Assembly: GCA_039707465.1 (NCBI GenBank)
Contig: CM077643.1
Coordinates: 247,780,919-247,844,918, forward strand
Length of the DNA: 64,000 nt
Direction: 5' to 3'
Source: Rhabdophis nuchalis
Lineage: Eukaryota > Chordata > Lepidosauria > Squamata > Natricidae
Shown: positions 46,470 to 59,258 of the stretch, one piece after another
Layout: every line of letters begins with the position of its first letter
Numbering within the stretch: position 1 is the first letter of the stretch
Position numbers and translations under genes: made by a program
Notes under the pieces: generated by a model
What the model was told of the DNA's origin: nothing
Seen by the model: only the letters and a program-made list of their open reading frames with translations
Databases searched by the model: none

Positions 46470-49400
46470 GTGAGTAGTAACAACCAACCCGCGGGGGGGG
46501 GGGGGAGGAGGAGGCAAGAAGCTTCTCCGCGGCAGGTCGGCGCGGCGTCTTGGAAGAGCCCGGCTTGCACGTGGTCGGTCAGCTCCAAGAAGGGGAGCCT
46601 GGAGAGAAGGAGAAAGCGGCGTCTTTCTTTCCTCTTTTGAAGCGGGGGGGGGGGGGAGGGAGGGAAGGGGAGGGAGCCAGGTTGAGCTTTGGGGTTCTAA
46701 TAGAGAGGGGGGGGGAAGAAGACCCTTCCGAGCCCCCCCCCCCCCGCGTCTTCTTTCTTCCCCCTCCCTCCCTCCGAGCCCTTGCTGGCCAAGCGGTCCC
46801 CGTGGATGTTTTGGGGACACACCGCTCAGGGAAGCGATTTCTGCCCCTTCCTCGCTCTTCTTTTTTTTCCCCCTTCTCCTTTTCCCCCCCTCTCCGGCTC
46901 GTTGCTGCTCGTGCCGTCCCTCCCTCCTCCCTCTCCCCCAATTCCTCAACAGGTCCTGAAGGACTAGAAAGCTGGGGGTTGAGAGTCTATTGTGTGAGCC
47001 CCGGGAATGTGGCCGGCTTTATTTATTGGCTGCCCCCGAAAGCTTTATAATTCAAACCAGACAAGGGAGAGCCTCATAACCTGACTGGAATTCTTCTCTC
47101 CTCAAAGCCTCCCTCGCTCCCTCCCTCCCTCCCTGTTGTAACTAACCGGATATTTGCCTAGTTCGGCGCGGCGGTGCGCCTTTTTTGCTGGCTGCTTCTT
47201 TTTTAAAAAAAAAATTAAAAAAATAAACTCTTAGTGGCAAGTTATAACTCGAGTTTTTAAGGATGTGGCGCGCCTGGCTCCCGGTGCTTCGGTGGCCCTG
47301 CCCTCCTTCCCGGGACCTCGCTAATCTCTGCTGTGGTGCTCTGTGCCAAATCCATTCGTAATGGTGCCAGTTTAAACACACACACCCCTAGTGGGTAGGC
47401 TAACACACACACACGCACCCCCCCCCCCCATTACTTCTTGTGGGTAGAGTAATCGGAAAGCTGCCGGTAGAGTAGGTTGACTCCTTTCACACGTTAGGAA
47501 ATTTTGGTGTGGGAGGAGGAATTTCCCCCCAGTAAGACATGGGAGCATCATACCTACCTGCAGAGTACTGCTTTCAGTTGGATGCTGGGGTGGTGGTGGT
47601 GAGAAAAAGTGATTTCTAGAAAATAGTTTAATATCAGGAGGGGATATAGTTCCCACTACACTGCACTACATGACCTTCCCTAAGATACATAGGTCGTTTG
47701 TGAGGTTGTAGCTTGGCCATATATCATGTGGGTGTATTGAGCTGCAAATGGAGCAGTCATGAGAACTAACCAAAGCAGATTAGGAAGGTTAGGTAATGAG
47801 TTGAGTTACTTCTGATATTATCTCTGGACAGATAAAGCAACCAGTCTTTATTACAGTCACAGATCAGCAAGCAAAAGCATTAAAACAGTTTTAATAATAG
47901 TAAAAAAATAATACTCTGAACTATCTGAAATACTCTTTAGATCATATAAAGTTTTCACAGGTAAACCTTTTGGATCATGAGGGTAGGGTGGAAAGAGACT
48001 ACCAAATATACGGATCCTAAAACAAAATTTGAATAAAACACGTTGCTGTTTATCAGGTCCAAATAACTAGCATTTATAAATGCCTGAAACAGCGAAACTG
48101 TTCAACACCCAGCCTTGAAGGCAGAAAACACCTAAGTCCTCTGATACATTTTTTAGCCTGGTTTTTTTTTTTTTTTTGCTTGCATAGCAAGAATCTTTTG
48201 TCTCTTAAGCAGAAGTAGAATTCCCTTTCTTCTCCAAGGCTGTTTAATGGAGTTCAGCTACAGCTGTTAAAATGACAGAAATGATAGTAGAAAACTAGAA
48301 TGTAGCACTGAAGTTTCTGAACATCACCTTTCCTCCCAGTGACCTCATAATTCAGTGTAATGATTAACTGGACCCAAGAAGTCTTATCACCATGAGGACA
48401 TTTCCATATTGGTGTGATTCAATGGATGAAATACGATATGATGTAATTATATTTTGTTTTATGTGATTAATAGAAAATAAGTCTGCATCTGGATACCTGT
48501 AGACAAGCTCACCTCATTCTGCTGTGTTTGTTCCTCAGGGCTGGGGCAATTTTTTTTCTGTAATGCCTCACTATTGCTAGCAAGAGACTACAAAATTGTA
48601 CCAATTTAAAATCAGAAAAGAGATTTTTGTACTTTACTTAGACTTTCTTCGCTGTGGACTTCAATAAAGATGGATGTATAAAGTTCCCTAGCAAACAAAA
48701 TGTGCTATGTTAGTTAAAAACTAACACAACATTAATATAATTTATTACTTTAATAAAAGTAAATATGTTATTTATTAAAACTATTAAACCACTCCATGGA
48801 GTTTCAACTTTAAAAGCTAATATTGGTCTAGTCTGTGCTGGAGTGCATTCAATATTTTAAAGCTATCATCGGAGTTCTTTTTCCCCCTCAACCACCAGAT
48901 GTCGCCACTGAACAAACTATGTATCGTTTATCTAACGCCTACCCAGAGACTCAGCCGTAACAAATTGCTTAAATAATTTAATTACTCTTATTTGGGCCTA
49001 ATAGCTCATCATAACTTCCATTATAGCATGAATCTCTCTTGTTGAAGGATTAATCAGCTACAAACAATACTACAGTTTGCAACTGACTCTTGTTGCTAAG
49101 TCTATGGGAGGACCGCCCAATCCATTTAGTACTGTACTGGCGCTTTAACTCAGAAAGTAGCCTGCCCTATCTGGTTCTGTATGTAGCTCTACCCATCTTG
49201 TTATTGATTGCTGGCTGTCAAACTGCAACTCTGCACTTTTATTATTAAGGGGAAGGGGGACGACAAATAGTACAGACTGTATTTAAAAAAAAGTAAAAAT
49301 GGGATTTAGGTGGAACATGTAAAATGCATTAGTAATTCAACCCATGTTGGACACTAGTAACTATAAGTGTTTTTTAATACAAAATTCAAAATTCATGTGT

Positions 49401-50076
49401 GTGTTACTTAAAAGCTTACAACTATACTTCACTACTTGTAAAGTCTCAATTAGCTGTCCAGTTTCATCTTTGATAAGATTATATAACCTTTTATCAAGGA
49501 AAATCAGTTGTGTGGAAAATTTGGATTAAAAAGCTTCTTAAAGATTTATGCTGAAAAAAGCTGTTTTTTGGCTTTGCAACTGGAGAGAGGGTTAACTATA
49601 AAAGTAACCAAATGACTTAAATACTGTATTACTAAACTTATTAATTAGTACAGGCTTTAGTTGACCAATAAATGTGTTACTTTCATTTATATAGGTAAGG
49701 AAATACTGTAATCAAATTCATGGCTTGTATTAAAACAAGTATAAGTATAATAGAACAGAATTCTGGACTTTGATCTGATCTACATACTATGAATTTGAAC
49801 TTTGTATACTTTCTCTGTTAGGCTACCTAAGCAATATTACTTTAAAAACTGCCAGTCTGTGTTTCAGATCTTTCTATATGAGGCTCTTTATTTAGCATTG
49901 AAAAAGTAAAGGCAGTGTCAGCAAAGATTTTAAAACAGATCATAGAGAGATTGTTCTGTAAGTACTTTGAAAACTGTGATAACTACCAGATATTAGCATG
50001 GCTTGGTTGAAAACAGATATTGCAGACTAATCTTACTTTGGATAACAAAAGTTGTCTGAAGGTTGTCTGAAGTTAT
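46470..50076 (+). other. SDC1: SDC1 intron 1, first part
   Basis: The donor gtgagtag at 46470 is followed by a G-rich and then poly-C/T-rich stretch still in the CpG island, then from about 47,140 AT-rich intron. No transposon is recognised from 47,140 to 50,076, an unusually repeat-poor stretch for this window. It might hold conserved regulatory sequence. Open frames here are chance. Confidence 0.65.
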
Positions 50077-50390
50077 CTGAAGGTTGCATCATTGCAACTG
50101 CCCTAATTTTGAGTTTGAGAGACTTTTCACTACCCATCCAGGCAGCTTCCTCAGTCAAAGCAAGTTAGACAAGAGATTTGTTGGGATGTACCAACTCCGA
50201 CCACACACAGCTGAATCATTGCAACTGGACACTCTGGGGAGGAAACCCCTGAGGTTGGTATGGCAGGAGTTGGTTCATTCCAATGATTCTCTGCCTAACT
50301 GACTTGCTCTGAATGATGAAGCTGATTGGATGGACAGTGAAATGTCTCTCAAACTAAAAATTAGTCCAATTGCAATGATTCAAACTTCAG
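50077..50390. repeat. Inverted-repeat element
   Basis: The left arm (about 50077-50169) and right arm (about 50301-50390) are diverged reverse complements. The right arm has GATGAAGCTGATTGGATG and then CAGTGAAATGTCTCTCAAAC, related to the right arm of 3126-3307. The centre holds CACTCTGGGGAGGAAACCCC. Confidence 0.7.
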
Positions 50391-50877
50391 AAAACCTTCA
50401 GTTAACTACTTGCATGATTGAGAATCTTCATCGAAGATAAAGAAAAGTTATTTAGCAGATTGTGGGAATGCTACAAGTGTAATATGTCTTGATTTCCAGA
50501 AACCAATTGAGAAAGTATTCCAGAATATTCTAATTGGAAAACTGCTGACATATGGGTTGGATAGCATGATAATGATAAGTGGATGCACAGTATACCTGAA
50601 CATTATATTCTAATAAGATATCAAACGGAATTTAACTCAATTGTAGGGCCTGTACTCTTCCCGTTTTCATTAATAATTATTATCATGGTTACTTAATTGA
50701 AATTGTTTGATCCCACAGAAAATTAAGACTTTCTGAGAATGCCAAGGTTATTTTTGTGATTGCACTGCACAGCAGGAATCTATGGCAACTTGCAACTTAG
50801 AGATTCAGCTGGGAAGGAAAACTAGAGATTTGTACTGGCTTCTGGGTAGTGTTAAGTGCAGTACCTATTCAATCAAG

Positions 50878-51135
50878 TACACTGTTTCCCTGAAAATAAG
50901 ACCTTCCCTGATAATAAGCCCAATGAGCTTTTGAGCGCATGTGCTAAAATAAGCCCTCCCCAAAATTAAGCTTTCTCCAAAAATATTGCAATACAATAGC
51001 AGCCATGAGGTGACCATGCTCACTGACTCCTGCACCTGAAAAATAATAAGACTTCCCCGAAAATAAGGCCAAGCACTTATTTCAGGAGGGCAAAAGAAAA
51101 TAAGTCCCTGTCTTATTTTTTGGGAAACACAGGTA
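50878..51135 (+). mobile_element. Tc1/mariner-like short element, AATAAGAC family
   Basis: The element at 50880-51133 (254 bp) begins CACTGTTTCCCTGAAAATAA and ends CTTATTTTTTGGGAAACACAGG, with TA on both sides. It is non-autonomous. Confidence 0.85.
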
Positions 51136-51784
51136 TTACTAGAAAATTCCAGTAGAAAAACATTGCCAGGAATTGTAATGACTTGCCTGTCATCAAATCT
51201 CAACTATGTTAAACAGGAGGGCCTTCACACAGATTCATTTTGTATACTAATTACATGCTTTTCTAGGCCAGCAGGCCATTTGGACTGTCAATCATAGTAG
51301 AGTAGTCACCACAGGTGCAAACTATTGAAATGTCCTTGAAGGCCACTTGGAAGCTAGAGCTCCTCTGAAATGAAGTGGCCTGGGAAGTTAAAAACATGGC
51401 ATAGTATGTAGTTAACTGAAGGACTGTCTGTGTCCCATGGTATCTGCCTGTCCCATGCAATCTGACAGAATTATCATTTGTTGGGTCATCTTCCCTGTCT
51501 CTATTATAATTCCTTGGAATTGCATTCTCCCCGCCCCCCTTGAGTTTTGCATGGTCTCCACCTAGCCTCATTTAAAAAGACCCTCAAATCCTGATTCATT
51601 TCCCATTCAAATCCTGATTCATTCATTCTCTTGGGCTAATATGGGTTCTTAGGAGGGCTCTCTGATTTTTCTGGGTCACTTACACTTTTTTATGAATTGC
51701 TATCTTATTTTCTTTATCAGTTCTGAATCTTGTATGCTGCCCAGAGTCATTCTGAAGTGTTAAGTCTTTCAAATCAATTTATTT
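51136..51784 (+). other. SDC1: SDC1 intron 1, nothing recognised
   Basis: TATGCTGCCCAGAGTCATTC (about 51,735) may be a scrap of a CR1/L2 tail. Otherwise unique-looking. Confidence 0.5.
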
Positions 51785-52289
51785 TATTTATTTTTTATTT
51801 TAATCACATTTATATCCCGCCCTTCTCCACAAAGGACCCAGGGCGGCGCACAGGAATTTAAAAACATGCAAAACAATAAATACAAAATTTAAAAACATAT
51901 TAAATTATAATCCTATGCTAAAATCCAAATTTAAAATCCCCAGTTTAAAACTATCTAAAAATAGTCCCCACGGGAGGTTAGGCTAGGCCGGCTTGCTGAA
52001 AAAGATGTGTCTTTAGACACTGGTGGAAGAAGCGGAGGTCCGAGATGGTACGCAATTCAGGGGGTAGGTCGTTCCAAAGGGCAGGGCCCGCCACAGAGAA
52101 GGCTCTTCCCCTGGGTGTCGCCAGACGGCATTGCCCGGCCGACGGCACCCTGAGAAGGCCCTCTCTGTGGGAGCGGATTGGCCGAAGGGATGTATGGGGC
52201 AGGAGGCGGTATCGCATATAACTAGGCCCCGAGCCATGGAGCACTTTAAAGATGGTCGTCAGAACCTTGAAGCGCACCCGAAAGGCCAC
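51785..52289 (-). mobile_element. CR1-L3 LINE, 3' end
   Basis: The minus strand encodes VAFRVRFKVLTTIFKVLHG, PSYMRYRLLPHTSLRP and AFSVAGPALWNDLPPELR, ending QQAGLA (51978-52289). The 3' UTR box (CGCCGCCCTGGGTCC in minus) and a TAAA tail follow. Confidence 0.9.
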
Positions 52290-53462
52290 TTGACTTAAAT
52301 TAACAGTTTCATATTGACCCTACTAACCTGGCTTTGCCCCACCCCCGGGGCCTTGGAATGGATTGGGTATTGGGCCCTTGTGAGAAGCACCTTTTCTAAC
52401 ATGCTGCATTATTCAATTCTTTCCAAGTCTGCATTTGTTTCCTTTATTGAGCATTACTGAATGTGTTTGTCATGTTACACCTCAATCACTGTCACTGCGG
52501 AATCAGGCAGCCTTACAGATTTGATTGATAAACAAATAGCTGTTCACGTAGGTAAAACTTCATCTGTAACTCTCAGGAAATATTTTAGTGAACTTCTGGA
52601 AGAAATATAAAATATAGTTATATCCTTCTTAGTCTATTATTAGACTGTTAGAAAATTAATCCTTTAGCAAAGTAAGGGAGACTGTAGAATTATGAATTGC
52701 ATTTCCCAATTTAATGTCTTCTAAGTATGTTAAGCTACAGTTCCCATTATCTATAACTATAAGAAAGGCAAAGGAGAACTGAGTGGGTGAATAAAGCATG
52801 AATGATAAATACTTCTTAACTATTGGAACCTTTTTAATGGCCCAGTCCCACTCTCTCAACCATGGAAAGAGGCAAGGGCGAAGCACTTCCTAATCTTGCC
52901 ACAAAAATTCTAGGATTAGTCCAGGCAATCACCAAGATTCAAAAACTGACACAAGGGCACACATATATCCAGGCTAATATAAATGCTGCTTGCTCAAAAC
53001 CTGTGGACTAGAAACTTATACTTATAAATATGTGGACTAGAAAGATATTTATGGAGAAATTCTTCTCTATTTTGCCATGCAATTTTCAGTGATAACATAG
53101 TAGAAATTGAAATAGGACATAATATCACATTCAGTGTTATATGAATACTGAAAAATGTAAGGTATATTTGAAACATAATTTTAAAAAGAAAAAAAGCTTA
53201 CTAGCTCCAGTCATCAGAGTAATGTTTCCATCTTCATAGATTCTAAAAATGATGACTGGTTAATAGTTGATATCTTAGTTGGCAAAGGTCAATACAGGGA
53301 CAGGGGCAAAAAAAGCATAGGGAAAATTTTTGAGGAAAAACTCCCCACAAAGTAGATGTAAATTGTAGAAGTGTATTGGGTTTGCTTACAGTAAATGACA
53401 AAGGGGAAATCTGAGCAGGAACTGGAACAATGTTAATTATGAGGATGGAAACATTAAAGAAT
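52290..53462 (+). other. SDC1: SDC1 intron 1, nothing recognised
   Basis: AT-rich intron without a supported element. Confidence 0.55.
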
Positions 53463-54526
53463 TACTGTATTTTTCAGAGTATAAGCCACTCCCAGGTTTT
53501 GAAGAGGCGTTTAAAAAAAAAAGTAGGTAGGTAGATGGAGAGAGAGAGAGAAAGAGAAATACAGTAGGTAGATGGGGGAGGGGGAGAGAGAAAGTAGGTA
53601 TATATATAGGTAGATAGAGGGGGGGGAGAAATACAGTAGGTAGGGAGGGAGGGAGTGTAGATAGGTAGGTAGAGGGATAGAGAAAGAAAAATAGAGAGAA
53701 ATACAGTAGATAGGTAGGGAGGGAGAGAGAGAAGGTAGGTAGGTATATATATAGGTAGATAGGGTGGAAGAGAGAGAGAAATATAGTAGGTAGGTAGGTA
53801 GATGTTTCCAGGTGTATTTACCATGTGCTGGAGAAGGAAATCGCTGTGGCACCTAAAACTTTGTTTCCGCTGGCACAGCACTTGAACAATGTAATTCTCA
53901 TCAATCCCTCTAACTCAGGGGTTCCCAACCCTGGCAACTTTAAGACTTGTGGACTTCAATTCCCAGAATTCTACAGCCAGCTATGTCCACAAGCTATGCT
54001 GGCAAGAATTCTGGGAGTTGAAGTCCACAAGTCTTAAAGTTGCCAAGTAACTAAACAGCCTTCTGAAAGGAAAAAAAAAGGTTTTTTTGCACTCTGCAAA
54101 CCTCCCCAAAACGGCCCATTTTTTGTGAAAACGGGCTGGTGTTTTTTCCCCCAAATAAAAGGCATGAAGAACCTTGGGGGGGGCTTGCAGAGTGCTCCTG
54201 GGAGGGCAAAAACGAGCAAAAAAATGGTCCGTTTTTCATGAAAACAGGCCATTTTTATGTCAAAAAATTGCATGCATAGCCTTATGGAGGCTTATAGAGT
54301 GCTGCTGGGGGCTGGGGGGGGGGGCAAAAAACGGCCCGTTTTAGGCTCATTTCTGCCCTCCCCAGCCCCCAGGAGCTCTCTGAAAGCCTCTATAAGGCTA
54401 TGCACAGACTTTTGGTGAAGGGGGCGGGGTTTCGGGAATGCTGTATTCGATGTATAAGACGCACCCACATTTTCAGCCTCTTTTTAGAGGAAAAAAGGTG
54501 CGTCTTATACTTCAAAAAATATGGTA
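53463..54526 (-). mobile_element. Tc1/mariner-like element with microsatellite, long copy
   Basis: The element at 53465-54524 is flanked by TA. Ends CTGTATTTTTCAGAGTATAA and TTATACTTCAAAAAATATGG. It carries the same TACC/CTCT repeat and TACACCTGGAAAC box as 42027-42776, in the opposite strand. An extra 300 bp has GCTGCTGGGGGCTGGGGG and CCCCAGCCCCCAGGAGCTC as an internal inverted pair. A palindromic hAT element (53916-54047) is inserted. Confidence 0.85.
53908..54052. mobile_element. Palindromic hAT-type element, right end lost
   Basis: It starts CAGGGGTTCCCAACCCTGGC. The right half ends GTTGCCAAG, short of the terminal repeat. The left flank CTCTAACT is matched only by TAACT on the right, so a small deletion removed the terminus and part of the duplication. 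Confidence 0.85.
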
Positions 54527-56721
54527 AACATGCCAAATATAGATGAGGGCAAGAAGCAAAGGTATTCTCATTTTAGTCGGGAATAGATGCATATGAAGCC
54601 AGACATTCCTACATCTGAACACAAAATCTGAGATGTAAGGAATGGTAGTGTTAGTAATAACTCTTATAACTTCATTATTATGTGTGATTAATCTACAGTT
54701 AGTTTCACAGTCTAAGACAGATGGAAACGTAATAATTCAAATCCTACCCAAGGATCTAAGTATTATTAAGGTGGTACCTAAGACTAGTCAATTCCAAGCA
54801 AGGTAGTTTTTTAGGGTGTTCAGATCTAATAAATTCAGCAATTCCAGATATTGAGGAAATCCTTATACCAAAGAGAGCAATGTTAACAATCAGTAGTTGC
54901 AAGTGAGCAAAGTTAACAGTTGGGGGAAAGAAAGTATCAGTGTTGAACTTTGTAATATCAAGATGTTCTCCTTTGCATATAATGTTTATTTGCAGTTTCT
55001 AAAAGTGTAGTTTCTTCAACTAATAACAATAGCTCTTAGACTTCACAGAATTTTACAGCCCCCTCTAAGCAGTTTAGAGAGTCAACCAAATGGAGAACTT
55101 TAAGCTTTATAGAGTCATTGAAGAGGAGGGGCGGAATTGCCAAGAAGCTCTGATGGAATGTTAGCTTTATATATGTCTAAAAATTGGCCATTGACTGATG
55201 CTAACAAATTAAATAATTTGATAACACCACTTTCCCCTGAGAGCCAGTTCCATCATTCAGGCTGTTGGGATTGCTCGGCATTCTGACATTTGCCTGGTCT
55301 AGTTTGGCACAATATCAGCCTAGGTTGATAACTGGGTGACTTAAGCATTGGCTGGCAGGCACTACTACTTCTTTTGTGGCCTACTGAAATTTGAAACCTA
55401 AGAGTCTTCCATACCCATCTAAGAAACCTTTGAGTTAATGTATAGCGTTTAACAATTCAGTAGATGACAAGTTGATGAAAGACATGTGTAATAAATTTAT
55501 TTACTAGCAGACGGAATGACTATGAAGGCCTGTTTGTTGCGTTTTACATCTGTCCTTGATGTATTGTTCTTCACACTTATCTGCAATCTTCTTTTGAGTC
55601 ATATGCTAATTGACAATATCTTATTCTGGAGAAGGAGGTAAATGGTAACCTGTGCTTATTTGTTTTATTTGGGAATATTATTAAAGAAGAAAAACCACAT
55701 TATTTCTTGTCTGCTATCTGAGGTCCAACTGTTGGTCTCAATAATTATTTTTCCATCTGTAAATACACATTTTCTGATGTACTGTCAGGATCTTCTAGTA
55801 ATTTTTGTGATAAGGAAATTCTCTTTATAAATAGACTTTTAGGTAGGTGCTTTGTAATCTTGTTACCTGTTCCAGACTCTGGGATGGACAAAACTGCTTG
55901 ATCAGCTGTCATGAAGGTCATTTTAATTGTACTGCCATAAAAATTGGATTGTGTAGGCAGATTGAAGTTCGGCTAGTTTCACCCGTGTTCCTTACTTATT
56001 CAATGATATAGACAGATCCTTACATATTTATGCTTGGAGCTGGCTTTCCTTTCTGTGGAGAATGAAGTATTAATATTGAGGTCTTTACATGATTGAAGTC
56101 TTATGTGACAATGGATAAACTGGGCTGTACATTGCTACAAGCCAAAGTCAAGTATACGTTCCTTAAATTTCCAGCCAGTTCAAAGAGAGAAAACTCATTT
56201 CATGAAGTAAATGAGTTCTTTTCTTGCTTTCCCCCCTTCCCATGTGCTCCTTCAGTTTCAAATGCTAAATGTAATTTTGATTAAAATCTAGACATGTGGA
56301 AATAGCACTTGTGAAGGAAATAAGTGATTGGAAGGGGAAATAAAATACTTACTTATAACTGCCTAGTATTCATGCATTGCCTGTTCAATTTTTAAATGGC
56401 AGCCTCACAATTATTCCAAGAGAAAGACTATTGTCATGTATTGTAACTGAAGTAAGAAGCATGGTTAACTTAGAAGAGGCACATAAAGTATTGTTTGAGC
56501 AAACAGTATTACAAAGTGCCTATGTGTGGGCGATGCCACACATTAACAGCTGTAATTTATGCTTGCCTGATTAAACAAGTTGTGAAAAATGGGGCATTTT
56601 ATACAGGTGCTACATGAGAAATTGGCACTATTGGCACTGTGTAAGCAAGCCACAAAGAAATAAGTTTTTGCTTGATTTCCTTGCTGTATTCTGACATTTG
56701 ATTTAAGGCACAATCCGATTG
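54527..56721 (+). other. SDC1: SDC1 intron 1, mostly unrecognised
   Basis: AT-rich intron. ATTTTACAGCCCCCTCTAAG (55,051-55,070) is a fragment of the tRNA-SINE seen in full at 60,812. No other element recognised. Confidence 0.6.
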
Positions 56722-56775
56722 TACTACAGGCAGTTCTCAACTTAATTGGGATTGGAATTCCCATTGCTAAGTAAC

Positions 56776-57312
56776 AGAATAACAGAGTTGCAAGGCACCT
56801 TGAAAGTCTTTGTCCAACCCCCTGCCTAGGCAGGAAACCCTACAGCACTTCAGACAAATGGTTATCCAACATCTTCTTAAAAACTTCCAGTGTTGGAGCA
56901 TTCACGACTTCTGTAGGCAAGTTGTTCCACTGATTAATTGTTCCCATTGTCAGAAAATTTCTCCTTAGTTCTAAGTTGCTTCTCTCCTTGAATAGTTTCC
57001 ACCTACTCCTTCTTATCCTGCCTTCAGGTGCTTTGAAGAATAGCTTGACTCCCTCTTCTTTGTGGCAGCCCCTGAGGTATTGGAATATTGCTATCATGTC
57101 ACCCCTGGTCCTTCCTTTCATTAAATTAGACATACCCAATTCCATAAGTTTTAGCCTCCAGTCCTCTAATCCAGGGGTCCCCAACCTTTGCCACTTTAAG
57201 TCTGAAGGACTTCAGCTCCCAGAATTCTCCAGCCAGCTCCCAGAATTCTGGGAGCTGAAGTCCTTCAGACTTAAAGTTGCAAAGGTTGGGGACCCCTGCT
57301 CTAATCCTTTGC
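56776..57312 (-). mobile_element. CR1 LINE 3' end, middle layer
   Basis: The minus strand encodes LKLMELGMSNLMKGRTRGDM, IAIFQYLRGCHKEEG, RRNFLTMGTINQWNNLPTEV and VNAPTLEVFKKMLDNHLS. The tail has CAGAATAACAGAG-type repeats. It is interrupted at 57171 by the palindromic element. Confidence 0.88.
57164..57306. mobile_element. Palindromic hAT-type element, inner layer
   Basis: The element at 57172-57298 (127 bp) runs from CAGGGGTCCCCAACCTTTGC to GCAAAGGTTGGGGACCCCTG. Its 8-bp duplication CTCTAATC is perfect (57164-57171, 57299-57306). Confidence 0.93.
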
Positions 57313-57576
57313 GATGCAGTTGTTAAGAGGCTCACGTGACTGCAACCGATTCCTTTCCCCCATCGACTTTCAGAAGCCAGTTGGGAAGGTCACAAATGAT
57401 GATCATGTGACCTCAGGATGTTGCAATCATTGTAAATTCATGCCTGTTATCAAACATCTGAATCATGATCGGGTGATCTCAGGGATGCTGTAATCATAAG
57501 TTCAAGGAGGAACATACGCCTCTTCACCACTCTTATACATTTGAATGGTTGTAAATTGAGGGCCTCCTGTAGTATG

Positions 57577-59258
57577 TACGATATGCTAAATAATGAATAC
57601 AGTTTGGTCAGTTGCAGCAAACTATTTTCAGGCTGCCATATTCTCCTCATAAAAAGCTTATGCTGCTTACCCTGTACATGCTTATTTATCTGGCAATAAG
57701 TGCAATTGAAATCAGTGGAAGTAGCTTTTGAGGATAATTTATAGTGTTTCATAAAAACATAGGAGAGGAGGTGTCTTAAGGAATGAAAACGACTCTGTTT
57801 CAAAGCCATATTTAACTGATGTTTTCTTATAAGGCTTCTTATTAGGGTGAAGCTTTGAAGTGACAATTACATTGTTTGAAAACTGTCCTTGGCCACCTCC
57901 TTTTTATCTCTAAAGAAGTTTGTTTACTAGATTAAAAAGTGTGTTTATTGTTGTACAACTCTTGATCACTAACACTGTTTCGCCTTTCTTCACAATAAAT
58001 ATGCATGTGTTGCTCAATAAATGTTACTCAATAAACATTGTGTCCTTATTATCCTTTGACAACATCTACCAAGTTTAGATGATGATGTGTGGTTGGCATC
58101 CAATTAGGGTTCATAACTGTAGCACTGACTGTAGACTAGGGGAAAGCTATGACTCAATCTTACATTTCAGTGTTGTAAATTCACTGCTTGTATAGATTTC
58201 TTTTACTAACCTGAATGCTATCCTTTAAAGACCAGTGTCTAACCTGCCTTGGGGTATGATAAATTAGCTAGGGGACTTGAGGTCTGTCTTCAATGGCCCC
58301 CTGTGACCCTATAGGTCATTTCCTGTGGCCCACAACAGTGTTTAAGGAAGAGAAAGTCCAGTGGCACAGATGTCCCTTGACTGGAGATCCTCAAAAGAAA
58401 AATTGCTCCTTGCCCAGTTCAAGGAGTGAAATACAATTGCTGAGAGTGTTTGTGGGCTTCAGAAGTTGCCTTGGCGAGCCCTTTCTTTGATATTCCTGAT
58501 ATAAAATCAAATATTGATGTTCTGATTAGTGAAAAATTGTTGGAGATAAAAAAGGAGGTTTGTTTTGCAGTTTGTTTTTAAATGCTGTGATCATTTTCTT
58601 TGGTTTTTATTCTTCGGAGCTTTTCTATCAGTGGAACCAATCTTCATATGGTGCTCACAACAGTTTAACTTTGAGGCCTCTGTATTAATACTCCTACCAA
58701 GAAACCACTAGTTTATAATTGACAAGGCACATGATAATGTATTATTTTGTGGGCAGCTGCAGGTTTGCTGTGTGAAAGAGCTTCTGTTCTACCCAGTCTC
58801 CAATTTAATTGAAACAATGCCAGTCAGGCATTCAATATAGTTTTCTGTTGAATTAATAGTAAGAATTCTGAAGAGGTTTTTTGTTTAAAGATAGCCTATA
58901 ACTATTGGAATAAAAATTATAGGTTTTTTTTAAAAGATGTGAGCTTTATTTTTGAGAAAGAGTGTAAATTTGTTCTCTGTTAATTACTACTCACTTCATA
59001 TGTTTTCTAATTAGTGCAAAACATGTAATATGCACTTAAATAATAAAAACAGCTTTTATTTTTAATGTTAAAGGTGGTTAAGACAAGAAGAATTAGAAAT
59101 TTCAGACACAACCACAACAAAAGACTAAATTCAACATTGAGGCAATTGAAGCAGCAGACAATGTCAGAATAATGGAAGAGGGAAACTGGAAGTAAATAAA
59201 ATATTTTAAATGTGCTGCTAAACATTGGTTAGTAAATTTTGAAATGAACCCCAAATGA
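57577..59258 (+). other. SDC1: SDC1 intron 1, nothing recognised
   Basis: No supported feature. Confidence 0.55.

Larger units (their letters stand above)
45550..46980 (+). promoter_or_regulatory. SDC1: CpG-rich promoter region of SDC1
   Basis: GC and CpG content rise sharply against the AT-rich surroundings, and the signal-peptide exon lies inside. A TATA-like ATAAAAGGG at 45607-45615 is followed by GGCGCCGC. Nearer the start codon are GC boxes at 46133 and 46150 and a second TATA-like motif at 46218. Open frames of 100-250 residues on both strands (45,636-47,050) are typical GC-rich artefacts. Confidence 0.65.
56722..57576 (+). mobile_element. Tc1/mariner-like short element, outer layer of a triple nest
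   Basis: The left part 56724-56775 starts TA-CAGGCAGTTCTCAAC. The right part (about 57,310-57,574) ends TTGTAAATTGAGGGCCTCCTG-TA. Between them lie a CR1 LINE and, inside it, a palindromic hAT element. The body keeps GTCACAAATGATGATCATGT and GATGCTGTAATCATAAG. Confidence 0.8.

Noticed and set aside
45636..47050. Several 100-250-residue frames on both strands upstream of and around SDC1 exon 1
   Set aside because: GC-rich promoter sequence lacks stop codons by composition. The frames overlap on opposite strands and have low-complexity content. Only the 22-codon signal-peptide exon has start, donor and family support.
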